In this document: one piece after another, positions 34,440 through 44,950 of the stretch | Layout of the letters: every line of letters starts with the position of its first letter | Position numbering within the stretch: the stretch's first letter is position 1 | DNA from: Anastrepha obliqua | Lineage: Eukaryota; Arthropoda; Insecta; Diptera; Tephritidae | Direction: 5' to 3' | DNA: 64,000 bases | Assembly (NCBI RefSeq): GCF_027943255.1 | Contig: NC_072895.1 | Span: forward strand, 34,012,001 to 34,076,000 | Position numbers and translations under genes: made by a program | Notes under the pieces: generated by a model | Told to the model about the DNA's origin: nothing | The model's input: only the letters and a program-made list of their open reading frames with translations | Database searches by the model: none

Positions 34440-34968
34440 TGGGTAAATTTAGGCAGATTTTAAGAGACGAGGGTCCTATGTGAGTGTGTGAGTGCGTTAA
34501 ACATTTCCACAAATACCTACATGAGCAACGATTCCAGTTCAGAGCAACCCACACAGCTTCCAGTTCAAGCACCCAGAAGGGCAAATTGCACGGCGGATCG
34601 AAAGGCTGCAAAATTACGACTTCGAGATCGAGCATCGTAAAGGGGTACAACATGGAAATGCTCATGCACTATCTCGGCGATTTTGTGCTAAAGAATGTAA
34701 GCATTGTTTCGAAGTCGAGAGATGCCAGGAGATAATTGATATCAGACTAATGCAGTTACAACCCGATAATGAGTGGGAACCAAGTGCAATAAGAAGTCAA
34801 TTGAATGGTGCTGACTTGGTGAAGATCATGGAAGCGAAAAACGTTGGAGAGAGATCATCTAAAACTGAAATGGCGATAGAAAGTCCGATGGTACCAGCAT
34901 TTTGGGTGCAGTGGAATAGGAATCTGATTATAGTTCCTAAATCAAGAATTACATCTCTGTTAGAGTAA
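34440..34968 (+). pseudogene. Ty3/gypsy RNase H end and linker
   Basis: The plus strand shows FHKYLHEQRFQFR, then, in shifting frames, GQIARRIERLQNYDFEIEH and HGNAHALSRRFCAKECKHC, the RNase H C-terminus that precedes integrase in Ty3/gypsy polyproteins (the usual NADALSR reads NAHALSR). A linker with ESPMVPAFWVQWN follows. Integrase should come next but does not. No long terminal repeat is visible. Old, broken copy. Confidence 0.7.
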
Positions 34969-35170
34969 ATCAGATTATCGAAGATATACAGAAAAGTGGA
35001 GCAATCAGCCATCAACCCATAATGAAGCCATCAATGAGCTCACCGGTTGTGCTGGTTAAAAAGAGAATCTTGGTAGTAGCACCTGCTTTTCTGTAGAATA
35101 TAGAAAGCTGAATGAAGTCACGAAAACTACCCTTTACCACGAATAAATGACACTCTCGACACTTCGTATG
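34969..35170 (+). pseudogene. Ty3/gypsy reverse transcriptase start, out of order
   Basis: In shifting frames: QIIEDIQKSGAI, then SSPVVLVKK and YRKLNEVTK, the opening of a Ty3/gypsy reverse transcriptase. It lies directly downstream of the RNase H end, reversing the normal order, so two fragments have been joined by rearrangement or nested insertion followed by deletion. Confidence 0.65.
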
Positions 35171-35315
35171 ACTAAATTTTGCTCTCCGTATTTATATAAC
35201 GTCGAATAATGTCGAAATTTCGACGTACGGGCGATCCTAGTTATTATTATTTGTGCGAGCAATTTTCATCCATGTTAATTCTACTTTAATGTTACGATTT
35301 TGGCCTGCACATGCA

Positions 35316-35672
35316 TCACTGTAAGCTATTACGAGTTTTTAAGTAGTTTGATGCTACTTCCTGTGCACCTCTTGATGCTGTCGTTTCATCCCATACATAC
35401 ATCTTGACATTGTCATGAAGGAAATTATTCAAGCCGAAGTTATAACGACACATATTTCGCTTATAACAGGCTAACGAAGCAGACAGTTTAGGGTACGGAA
35501 GTGGTTTTTGTAAATCAAACGAGGATCGATAGCATTCGCTGAAATTTTCTTTGGCTTTACTGGTCCTCTGCAAGACAGTTCCTAGCTCTTTCGGCATTTT
35601 GTAAATGTACATCATGACTTTCTGTAAGATGTAATTTCTCGCCCTTATTATTGCATGTTTGGATTTTTCCAT
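35316..35672 (-). pseudogene. uncharacterised transposon-type protein fragment
   Basis: A 118-residue minus-strand frame containing SFDLQKPLPYPKLSASLACY, KRNMCRYNFGLNNF and MYVWDETTASRGAQEVASNY. I recall this pattern (FDLQ.PLP.PK, YYKR...YN.G, DET..SRG.QE) from a multicopy, unnamed protein family in insects that looks like a DDE-type transposase or nuclease, with possible acidic residues in FDLQ, WDE and QE. I cannot name the superfamily. The Helitron at 35690 starts 18 bases upstream and may have cut it. Confidence 0.5.
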
Positions 35673-35775
35673 TCAGTAAATATAAATTACTAGCATATAC
35701 CGGTGGGTTTCACCCCACATTTCTATCAAAAAGAATGCAATGTAAATAAAACAACTTTAACTTTTTTAAGTCAGT

Positions 35776-36360
35776 TTAAGTATTATTTAAAACGATCGGA
35801 TATACGACATTTTTTATTATATTATTTTGAGTATAAATAAAAAGGTTTTTCAGTGCGCCAACTCTGGAGCAGGCTACATATAATTGGCCATGGGTAGAAC
35901 ATGAGTTGGTTAGATTTACTCCTGCTACAGCTAATGATTGTCCCTGAGCTTTATTTATGGACATTGCGAAAGCCAGTCTAATAGGAAATTGGAGGCGTTA
36001 AAAATTGAAAGGTATATCCGTCGGTATCATTGGAATTCTTGGTATGAAAACTTTGTGGTTTTCAAAATTTCCTGATAAAACCATAGCTTCTATAACATTC
36101 GGTAAAAGTTTCGTGATGATTAGCCTTGTGCCATTGCATAAACGTGGAGGATTCAAATTACGCAGCATAATTATCATGGCCCCCTTTTTAAGCATCAGTC
36201 GATGAGGAGAAATTCCTGATGGGTCCAAGGAGTTAAGAAACTCAACGGGATAATGAACAGCCTGGGATTCTTCGACGACTGTGTCAATGGAATGATAAGT
36301 TGTGACAGTTCCTGGTAGTATTTCTTGAATTTTGGAATTAATGACATTTACATCGTCATT
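35776..36360 (-). pseudogene. Helitron Rep/helicase, C-terminal part of the PIF1-like helicase
   Basis: Frame pieces in order: EEILPGTVTTYHSIDTV-like sequence near 36300, LDPSGISPHRLMLKKGAMI, LRNLNPPRLCNGTRLII, a stop near 35998, then FPIRLAFAMSINKAQGQSL and HGQLYVACSRVGALKNLFIY. The last two are helicase motifs V and VI of the PIF1 group. Helitron proteins join an HUH replication-initiator nuclease to this helicase; the nuclease and helicase motifs I-IV are missing here. Confidence 0.9.
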
Positions 36361-36394
36361 CTAAGCTCATATTTTTTCTAGGAGTACTAAATAC

Positions 36395-36800
36395 TAACTT
36401 CATTAAAGTTTTTACCAATTTTTGGTATTCTACCATAAATGCGTCCAGTGATATGCAGTATGAAAAATCCCATTTGTATAGGAGGTGTCACGCCCCATTT
36501 CTAGCTATCACCAGTTTTCATGCAGGTGTTAGGTTTTAACCTTATATAATCTCTTACCAAATTTCAGTTGTCTAGCCCTAATACTTCCAGAGATATGGAC
36601 TATAAAAAATTCCAGTTGTATGGGAGGTGCCACGCCCTCTTTTTCGTTATACGCAGTTTTTCTGGATGTGGTAAGGATTAATGTCATATAACCCCTTACC
36701 AAATTTCAGTAGTCGAACGTAAATACTTCCAAAAATACGGACTGTTAAAAATTCCATTTGTATGGGAGGTGCCACGCCCCCTATATATATCAAAATATTT
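36395..36800 (-). repeat. 142-bp tandem repeat inside the Helitron
   Basis: The core CATTTGTATGGGAGGTGCCA occurs at 36471, 36613 and 36755, exactly 142 bases apart each time, preceded by CTTACCAAATTTCAG..GTC and followed by CGCCCC. About three units. A fourth core lies at 365-395 in this window. Confidence 0.9.
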
Positions 36801-36926
36801 TTTAGCCCATGACCATCCCGGTAAGGTATCCAGTTCGTGTTTCAAATTTGGTTACGATCGGTTTATGCGTTTAGGACGCAAGTCGATCTATAGATACATA
36901 CATAATTTGAATTTTATATATATAGA

Positions 36927-37547
36927 TATGTAATTTCTTCCAATTTTCGTCTTAGACCTCTTTCATAATTAACACTAAACGAAAATTACACATCGTGAAA
37001 ATTACATTAAATACATTGAGTTTAAGATAATGTGGATGTGAAATAAGTGATAAACTTATTTTTTGAAATAAAACTTTTGACTTTAAAAATTATGGGCAAA
37101 TATTATGATTCAATGATAAAAGGTTTGCTCTGTAAGCAGCTTTCTCGTTCTAAGTATCTTGGCAAATCGGCTCCCTTAGCAAGACACTGGGTTGCTAGCT
37201 CTAGAATTTTTGAGTAAAAGTGGAGAAAAAGTAAAATTTGTAGAAAACACATTTCATTTTCAAAATGGTCTGCCTATGATACAGTAATTGACGCAATCCG
37301 AGATCGATAAATGGTGAATTTACAAAGCTTTATTTCTTATGATGTGGGGATTTAGGCGGAATTCATGTTTTGCTAGCATTTCCCAAAGACTTACGACAGG
37401 GAGAATAATTGGGTAGTCCCGACGCGATCGATAACATTGCATACCTCATTATAAAAAAAGTTAGGATTGACGGAACTTGTTTCCAATGAGCACACCTTCC
37501 CATGGATGGATGAAGTGTCCAGAGGAGGCTTAGCAAAGCACAGTACC
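36927..37547. other. no recognised gene
   Basis: AT-rich sequence with random frames. Confidence 0.5.
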
Positions 37548-37680
37548 AGCATGAAAAAGCGCCACATAAAACTGAAGTTCCTTCCATTTATGGAATAACA
37601 TCAAGACGCGCACTACAAATAGGAGGAGGATCTCGGTCAAACACCTAACAGAGTTGTACGTGCCAATTATTTATTTATTT
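37548..37680 (+). repeat. SINE, 3' part, plus strand
   Basis: GCATGAAAAAGC, CCTTCCATTTATGGAA, TAGGAGGAGGATCTCGG and TGCCAATTATTTATT in SINE order; 5' truncated. Confidence 0.8.
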
Positions 37681-38639
37681 TTAACAAAATAGTTTCATAT
37701 TGGCGAAACTTCACAACTTCGTGATCGGTTTTAAATTTAAAAATTAGTTCACAAAATAAAATCTTGGATTAAGTGAAATAATAATAAAGTTTTAATATTA
37801 GTCTTGGCAATTGCCGCTAATAAATTTTATTTCTACCATTATTTACATTCAAATATTAATAAAAATTAAATTTTTAAATCATCCGCAGTTTGTTTCCATT
37901 TAAGTAAGAAAATACTTTTTTGCTACAATTTTTACCAAAAAGGATTTAATATTTTCCACTTTATTTACCTTCTTAAATACAACCTTCTGTAAGGGAGTGT
38001 CAAAAGTCGAATGTCACCAGTGAGCAAACCTTTAATGATTGAATTATGGGCACATATAAACATTCCAGCTTTTTCGTACTGAATAGTTAACGAAATTCAC
38101 TTTTCTTTTTGAAAAAGTTTTTTTTTCTTTTTCAATACAAACGAACGCGAAAATGCCGCATATCCATTGGACAAACTGTTTATGTCACAATCTGCCAACG
38201 CGCCTGTTAACTGTCATTTATTTGAGACATACACTCGTCCTCGTTAGGTGTCAACTCTGTGAAGCATTTTAATTAATCAACCAAGTTGTTTTAAGAAACT
38301 AACACTTACTCACTCACGTACCAGCTGATGGCTTCATTTTCGACTAGTCGTTCAACTTAGTTAAGTTGTTGTTATTTTAGATGAGCTAATTTGCTCGCTC
38401 AATGCTGCTTTATTACAAAAATAAGTAAGGAAGTGTCTAAATTCAAGGGAAACCCGTTTTTTATATGCACGGGAAATGTTTTTATTGGGCATTCGTGGAC
38501 ATTCATATTTTTTTAGACTTAGCGATCTAATATCAGTGCCTAAATTTACTTAAAACTTCCCAAAACGTATTAAAAATCACACCCATTTATTAAAAGTTAT
38601 CCCAACTTTAAGAATTTTTTCCTAATCGGTAGCTGAGTA
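37681..38639. other. no recognised gene
   Basis: AT-rich sequence; no motif recognised. Confidence 0.5.
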
Positions 38640-39060
38640 TAAGCCGCGTTCACACTTCGAAAATAACCGTCGCAGATAAAGAGGGCCTGCGAAAATATCT
38701 AAAGGCAAAAATTTCGGTCTCCTCATAATTTCTACACCAGATTCGTGCTGCAAATGTGGAAAAGGGAATTAGGAAGGCAACAGTCGCCTTGTATGGATAC
38801 AGGGCACTATCGGCATAAGATGGGGTCCCTCACCAAAAGCTGCATTCCTGCTAAATAGCGCACTTATAAAGCCAATTTTATTAGCTTTTAAACGTCGATG
38901 TCGGCTAAGAAGCTCTGCCCCAATTGGAGTCAGCGGGCGCTTCGGACCGCTCCTACTCTAGCGCTTAATGCACCCCTAAATGTAGCACCTGTGGATATCG
39001 CAGGCAAAAATGCCGCTGTATATGCCGCATACTTACTTAGTCTGCTAACACTCTAGTATG
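38640..39060 (+). pseudogene. jockey-type LINE, polymerase thumb remnant
   Basis: Shifting frames give IRKATVALYGYRA, then a degraded RPILLY region and ATPTLALNAPLNVAPVDIAG, the stretch between reverse transcriptase and RNase H in jockey-like LINEs (RKATVALY.C.R, TTPT.AL...L...PLDI). The fragment ends before RNase H. Confidence 0.65.
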
Positions 39061-39199
39061 CTTAGAAACTTAGAGTTCCTCCCCTTGGAGACTGATCAAT
39101 GCACAACCTTGCTTGGTCCGAACTGTACTTCTTCAGTTCATATTCCCTCAAGGCAGGAGTAGACAGTGTGCAACATTTGGAGGCAGGGTACGCCAAACA

Positions 39200-39515
39200 T
39201 TTATACGGATGGCAAGAAGTTGAACGGAAGGGTTTATTTCTTTTTTCTAATAATTTAATTAAATCTACCTGAACTCCGAAGAAATCTGAGTAGATATTGT
39301 GGTGCCAAGGAGCCAAGGTGGTCGCTTCTTAACACATCAGTGCCAAAGACCTAAAGCCTGATTCGAGCAAAGGCGGTGCAGACGCACAGCAAGTGGTCCG
39401 CCGTCTCATCCTCCTCTTCACAAGCTGGGCAGAGTACACTGTCTGAGATGCCTACCTTTTCCATGTGCTTCGCCCACAGAAAGTGGCCTGTCATCAGTCC
39501 AACCAGCAGCGGAAA
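39200..39515 (-). pseudogene. LINE zinc tail and 3' end, family B
   Basis: Minus strand: LVGLMTGHFLWAKHMEKVGIS, then VLCPACEEEDETADHLLCVC and ARIRL followed by a stop, then VFGTDVLR and LLRFLRSSGRF. The cysteine pattern is the C-terminal CCHC-like motif of jockey-type LINEs. The fragment at 48.06 kb ends with the same sequence on the other strand. Confidence 0.8.
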
Positions 39516-40080
39516 AGTTGGTGGGCAGTATTCTTTTCTGCAAGAAGCTCCCCGTCAAGCTCAAATCTAAACTACCGGACCACTGTAGTGTTTTCCAAGC
39601 GGGGCCACAACCAAAGAAGCAGTAGAGAAACTACTGGGCTGATGAGCCAGCTGGGCAGAGGTCCCTCAAGAAATTTTCCTTTTGAAATGAGAGAATTGAG
39701 GTTCCCTTAAAAATCTGTGGTCTGCTCCAGGTAAAATAGGCTTCACGTCAACTTAGCGAGCGTTGGGTTGGTGTGCAAAATTTAAAAGCCGCTGAATCTT
39801 TCTGGCCACGAGTAAATCGAAGACGATAGAGAGAACTTCTAAGCTAAAAAATCCACATCTCTCGAATTTTTTGAGTATTCTTACCGAATATTATCCGTTA
39901 GATATGCAGTTATGAGACTTGGGATTGCTTTAAATACGTACTTACCAGATATCCTAGCTCCCACTTTTTGCTACACCTACGGACAGAGCAGGCTTAGATA
40001 TCAGACACCTGGTGAATTTCATTAGTAGGTTAAAGTAACTGTAATTAGTCACCGTTTTGTCATCATCCTCCTCTAATCTA
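39516..40080 (+). pseudogene. jockey-type LINE, RNase H and 3' part
   Basis: Plus strand, several frames: VFFCKKLPVKLKSKLPDHCS (compare VFCKELPFRLKFKLPDHCS at 44.85 kb), SRNFPFEMRELRFPLKICG, QLSERWVGVQNLKAAESFWP. A last part with AVMRLGIALNT-like and FFCYTYGQSR-like sequence is degraded. It meets the minus-strand family B tail head to head at about 39515. Confidence 0.7.
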
Positions 40081-40329
40081 AGGCCTCCTCGTTCTTTTTC
40101 TCCACTGTTCTGAACAATAATAAATAATACCAAAGCCTTCAACATTAAATAAAACTTATAAACAAAGACTTCAAATTTTCAGTTTACTTCTTTCTTTCTG
40201 AATTCCAAAAAAAAATGTTTTGAAAACATCAAAGTCAACATCTTTATTATGTTAATATGTAGATTTTTACTAACTTTTACTATGACCATCAATCGATAGG
40301 TCTTCTCTGTCCCCTTTAGCTTCTAAATT

Positions 40330-40900
40330 TGTTCCTCCTTCTATTCCACATCTGTCCATTTTCTGAGATCCTTTCATTACTGCAGCAAACTCTGGCTCGG
40401 AAGCGCTCGTGGGATCTTCTGAGGTTAACAAAATCTCAGCACTCTAATTTCGCGGGTGTCCTTAGAGCAGGGCACTGTCCGCGAGGTATGCATGCTGTAA
40501 GACTCGGCATTATTTCGCGTCCTTTTTGCATCAGCTGTATAAGGATAAGGTATAATCATCTCAGCACATTCTCCTTAGCGGCTCTGCTTTCGCGACGCTA
40601 AGATTTAGTCTCTCAGCTTTCATTTCCTTGCTACGCTTGCTGATATAGCCGGCCTTGATATTAAAAATCTTATGAACTCCATTAGGAGCTTGAAGCGGTT
40701 ACACAACAGTAAATCAGTCATGGTACGGTCGTCATCCACAAATATTTAACCCACTCCTTTCTCTCCACTTTCCCTCCTATTAGTTTCCTTATTCCTTTTC
40801 ATTAGCCTCGTAAATCTGACCTAACCAGTGACCCTCACTCCTGTCCTAATACTAAGTATTCTCTCTCACTATCCTTTTCACTTATTTTAAATAAATTTTA
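40330..40900 (+). pseudogene. jockey-type LINE, 3' end
   Basis: Contains NFAGVLRAGHCPRGMHAVRL, then GIISRPFCISC, a degraded QHLLLSCPAL region, and DIAGLDIKNLMNSIRSLKRL. A pyrimidine-rich 3' untranslated part and an AAATAAATTTTAAA tail follow. Same family as 22.3 and 47.6 kb. Confidence 0.8.
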
Positions 40901-41614
40901 AATTTCTAAAAATATGAAAAATAATTGATTTCGCTTATGTAAAATTTTTCGTGTCGTTGCAGTTGCCAACAATCGCCTTATGTAGCATCAGCCATCCCAC
41001 GCACTGTTGGGAAGTAGCATCAAATTAGAGCAACACCGGAAAAGCCAGCAGCTGCAATAAGAATGCGGAAACTTGCCGGATGCAGGTTGATGGTAGAAAC
41101 TACATCACGCGTCATATTTCATGGAGCTGCTACTACGCCAAACTGAATGGACATAAAAACAAAGTTTTAATACTGAGGCAACGGTGTTGACACTCGCTAA
41201 ATACAGTTGATATAACAGAAATGTACCAGACAAAACAAAAAAAAAACAAGTGTCATTGTTATTAACACGCGAACTTCATTATACTTTCCGGGTGGTCTAC
41301 TAAGTAGATTATGAACGAGCAGAAAAGTATGAAGTGCAAAAGTAAAAAGTTGACAAGCTGACTGGTGTAAGCCGTTGAGGCAGTTGTGTGCGCGCGAGTA
41401 AAGAATATCAGCGCTTTAAAATGTTTAAAATTTATTATTGGATGCACAAATAGAAAGGCGCAAAATGTCAAATCAATTTCTGATTATTAGAAAGCATTTA
41501 TAACATAAGATATTATTTGCATCGCGATGTAACTAGCAGTGAAAAGGAGGTTGAATACGAAAACCCCCAAAAAAAAGTGGACGACAGACAAATGGGGTTA
41601 AAAATAAATAAATA
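40901..41614. other. no recognised gene
   Basis: No motif recognised between the LINE tail and the mariner end. Confidence 0.5.
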
Positions 41615-42872
41615 TTAGGTGCGCAACTAAGTTCTCGCTGTTTTTTTTTTGATGAAATTACAACTTTGTTCTGAAAAAAATGGTTATAAGTGAATCATTG
41701 AAAGTATTGCACATCGCTTGCTACTACTTTTTCCCATCTTTCTGGTAGATCTCGTATACCATCGTGGTAAAACTGTTCATCTTTTAAGGCTATCCACGGA
41801 TCAAGCCATTTTTTGATGTCTTCATATGAATGGAACTGCTGGTCAGCTAGACTATGTGCCATCAATCGGAACAGGTGATAATCGGACGGCGCAATATCTG
41901 GAGAATATGGTGGGTGGGGTAGGATATCCCATTTCAGTGTTTCCAGGTAGGTTTTAACGGGCTGGGCAACTTGAGGCCGAGCGTTGTCATGCTGTAGAAT
42001 CACTTTTTCATGCTCTCCGCGTATTGCGGCCGCTTCTCGCGCAGTGCTCGGCTCAATCGCATCAATTGAAGTCGATACCGATCCTCAGTGATGGTTTCGC
42101 TTGGTTTTAACAGTTCATAATAAATAACACCAATGTCGTCCCGCCAAATACATGGCATAACCTCCGCAACCTGAATATTCGGCCGAGGCGACGACGTAGA
42201 AGCATAACCGGGCAGACCCAATGATTTTCTTTTCTTTGGATTGCTGTAATAAATCCACTTTTCATCACCCGTCACGATGCGATGAAGAAAAACCCTCCTT
42301 TTTTGCCGCTGGAGCAGTTGTTCACAGGCGAAACGTCGAAAAAACGACGTTCAACATCCCTTGGTTTTAACTCATAAGGAACCCAAGTCCCCTGTTTCTG
42401 AATCATTCCCAAAGCATGCAAACGCTTGGAAATGGATTGGTGGGTAACTCCTAATACTGAAGCAAGCTCTTCTTGCGTTTGACACGGATCCTCATTGAGC
42501 AATGCCTCCAATTCAGTGGTTTTTAGCCTTCCTTCACGCGGACGGTCGTCAGCATTAAAATCACCATCTTTGAAGCAACGGAACCAATCTCGGCACGTTG
42601 TTTCACTTAAAGCAGCATCTCCATAAACTTTTTGTAGCTCTTCATGCGCTTCAGCTGCCGTTTTTTTTTTCGAATGAAAGAGGAAAATCAACACTTCCCG
42701 CAAATGACGATTATTCGGCACACAATAAGACATTTTCACAAAACCAAAAGTATATGATACCAAAACAAAATCTCTAATGTGTCGAAGCAGTTTGTTTACC
42801 ATATGTCTAAGCTCGGTTTATGACGTTAAGGTTATGTTAGAATCGACTAGCACACACTGCTGGCGGCATCTA
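41615..42872 (-). mobile_element. near full-length mariner, 5' end lost at a SINE
   Basis: The 3' end is the inverted repeat TTAGGTGCGCAACTAAGTTC with TA outside (41613-41614). The 5' end should be the same sequence but homology (compare 46810-46882) stops within GGCGGCATCTATTG at about 42872, where a SINE tail begins. About 1.26 kb. Confidence 0.85.
41695..42802 (-). pseudogene. mariner (DD34D) transposase with two frameshifts
   Basis: Nearly complete. The translation probably begins at MSYCVPNNRHLREVL inside the long first frame. The DNA-binding domain has FLFHSKKKTAAEAHEELQ and CRDWFRCFKDGDF, then THQSISKRLHALGM and GTWVPYELKPRDVE. A frameshift near 42275 precedes VTGDEKWIYYSNPKKRKS with the first Asp. 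A second shift near 42003 precedes VILQHDNARPQVAQPVKTYL (second Asp) and HPPYSPDIAPSDYHLFR (third Asp, 34 residues on). It ends RDLPERWEKVVASD.QYFQ. Best-preserved transposase in the window apart from the shifts. Confidence 0.9.
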
Positions 42873-43070
42873 TTGTAATAATTGGCGCGTAAAATTCTGT
42901 TAGGTGTTTGGTCGAGCTTCTTTTCCAATTTGTGGACGAACGGCAGATATTTTTTATGAGAAACTTTTTCATGGCAAAAATGCACTCAGAGGTTTCCCAT
43001 TTCTTGCCGAGGGGCGACTGCTCTATCACGTTGCTATTTCATGTACGGAGGTTCGAACCTAAATAGGGTT
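42873..43070 (-). repeat. SINE, minus strand
   Basis: Starts ATAATTGGCGCG (the 3' end), then TGTTAGGTGTTTGGTCGAGC, ACGGCAGATA..TTTATGAG, TTTTTCATGGCAAAAATGCA, CTTGCCGAGGGGCGAC and a weak B box GGTTCGAACC near 43050. It abuts truncated mariner sequence. Confidence 0.8.
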
Positions 43071-43740
43071 GGATCGCTGAAATAACAGATAGAAATGGTG
43101 CTGGGTATTGTGGCACTTTAAACTCATCTCTATAAAAAGTTTACGCTAACATACTCAAAATATATTCGGCTTATGAAGGAACCGCTCAAGCGGCTCACCA
43201 TCTCTTCTTTCACGTCCATGTGGCAAGAGTTGTCTTCGATCATTTTCTCCTTGGTTCGAACCCATTCTGTTTTTGCTTGTTTCTTGAATCTACCATTAAA
43301 TGACATAGACAAGAGCAACTGATAATCTAAGCTGAATAACAACAAAAAGGTGATTTTTCAGCAACTTAACGCTCGACCCTAAGTTGTTCAGGTCATTAAA
43401 ATCTACTTGTGGGCAATGAAATTAATTACCGGAAACCTCTACAACACCATCCCACCTATGGTGCAGACATTGGCAGACATCCATGGCATCTTGGCTGGCA
43501 AAGCAACATTTCCAGTCTTACAAAATTCAGTACCTACGACCTTTTTGTTGAGCGGTAATCCTACCGTGTCCTTCTTTTGCTTCGATTATGGAGAAGAGTT
43601 CAGAAGGAGTGGCCTACATCAGACCGTTAATCGGCTCTCAGCGAACTTGAAAGAATCATCTGATTGGCTTACATCACCGAGGTCATAGAAGTGTTTTGTT
43701 TACGAAAAAAACTGAGATTGTGTTAGTGATATAGTAAAAA
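43071..43740. other. no recognised gene
   Basis: No motif recognised; frames up to about 93 codons look random. Confidence 0.45.
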
Positions 43741-43754
43741 AATCAACACAACCT

Positions 43755-43875
43755 ATACTTATGTTGCTTCGCTGCCGTATGAAAAATGACTGATTGGGCG
43801 AGTGTGTGAATATGTGTGAAATGAGCGGCCAGAATGCCGGATGCCGAATACCCAGTGAGGTGACAGCCGAAGGTT
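43755..43875 (+). repeat. dispersed repeat, copy 2
   Basis: Matches 11512-11625 in order and spacing, ending GCCGAATACCCAGTGAGGTG. It joins directly to a LINE 3' end (GGTTAGATTAGGTTGAGATG). Confidence 0.6.
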
Positions 43876-44950
43876 AGATTAGGTTGAGATGGTTGCCCAT
43901 AGAAAGGGCACACTTGGACGAAAATCAAAAATTCATATTTTGTGATACCATTGTAAAGGGGATAAGAAGGCGACCACAACCGAATGATAACTTATTTACG
44001 GTGGTATTAACCGCTTCGTACTACTGATGAAATTCATGAGGTTTTTAATATCAGTACCTGTTATATTAGCAGGCGTAGCAAGGAGATGAGAACCAAGATA
44101 CTTAAATCTTAGCCCTGCGAAAACAGGTCACTTAAGGAGAAAGTACTGCGATTATTCCACCTCATCTTCCATAAAACTGAAAGCGAAAGCACCTCCAAGC
44201 GAAAAGGACTCGAAGTAATGCCAAGTCTCGCATCATATATATATACCTTGCGGCCAATGTCCTGTAAGGGCACCAAAGAAATTTGAGAGCTGAGATTTTG
44301 TTAACCTCAGAAGATCCCACGAGCACCTCCGATTCACTCGTGGCCAGAAAGATTTCGCAGCCTTACAGCGTTCATTGAGTTGTCGCGAAGCCTATCGTTC
44401 CAGGAGCAGAGCGCAAGTTGTCAATGGGATCCCAATCCTCTCCTTTCGCGGGAAACTACCTCACAAGCCTCACAAGTCCTTTATCGGGCCAACGCGGCCG
44501 CTTAGCAGTTTCCCGTAATGAGTTGGAGCTGAGTGGAATTGAGTTGACGCAAAGCCTACCTCTCCAGGAGCAGACGACAGGTTTCGCAGGGTCACATACC
44601 TCACAGGCCCCTGTCTAGCCGGCTCAACTGTCTCGCAGTTTCCTGCAATGTCGCTATAACCAGACGCTCGAAGACTTCGGATGCAATCGAAAGTGAAGTC
44701 AGACATTACCTAACCAGTTTCGAATGCACGCAGGGCCCTGACTGCTCTTGGCTTTCGAAATATGTAGATATCAGGAGCTTCTATAATTGCCACTACCTCT
44801 CCTTGGAATAAACTGCAGTGGTCCGGTAACTTGAACTTGAGTCTGAAGGGAAGCTCCTTGCAGAATACTTCTTCACCGAACCTGCCAGCAAATTTCGAGC
44901 CATGCGTGAACAGGTACACCAGGCCCGAAGATGCTCGCATAATTTGAACT
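43876..44950 (-). pseudogene. jockey-type LINE, RNase H to 3' end
   Basis: From the right: VYLFTHGSKFAGRFGEEVFC (RNase H start, Thr-His-Gly-Ser for TDGSK), KLPDHCSLFQGEVVAIIEA, then RALRAFETG and, in other frames, DIAGNCETVEPARQG. Near 44270-44020 a degraded GALTGHWPQGI, EDEVE.SQYFLL, HLLATPANITG and DIKNLMNFISS follow. The 3' end reads GGTTAGATTAGG. A duplicated RNase H-like segment (two SSAPG/SPAPG-type repeats at 44.4-44.6 kb) suggests an internal tandem duplication. Confidence 0.75.

Larger units (their letters stand above)
35690..36926 (-). mobile_element. Helitron with both termini
   Basis: On the minus strand the element begins TCTATATATATAAAATTC and ends with a hairpin (GTGGG..GAAACCCAC) followed eleven bases later by CTAG. 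The base before TC is A and the base after CTAG is T, the A|T target of canonical Helitrons. Length is 1237 bp: too short for an autonomous element. It carries a tandem repeat in its 5' half and a helicase remnant in its 3' half. Confidence 0.85.
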
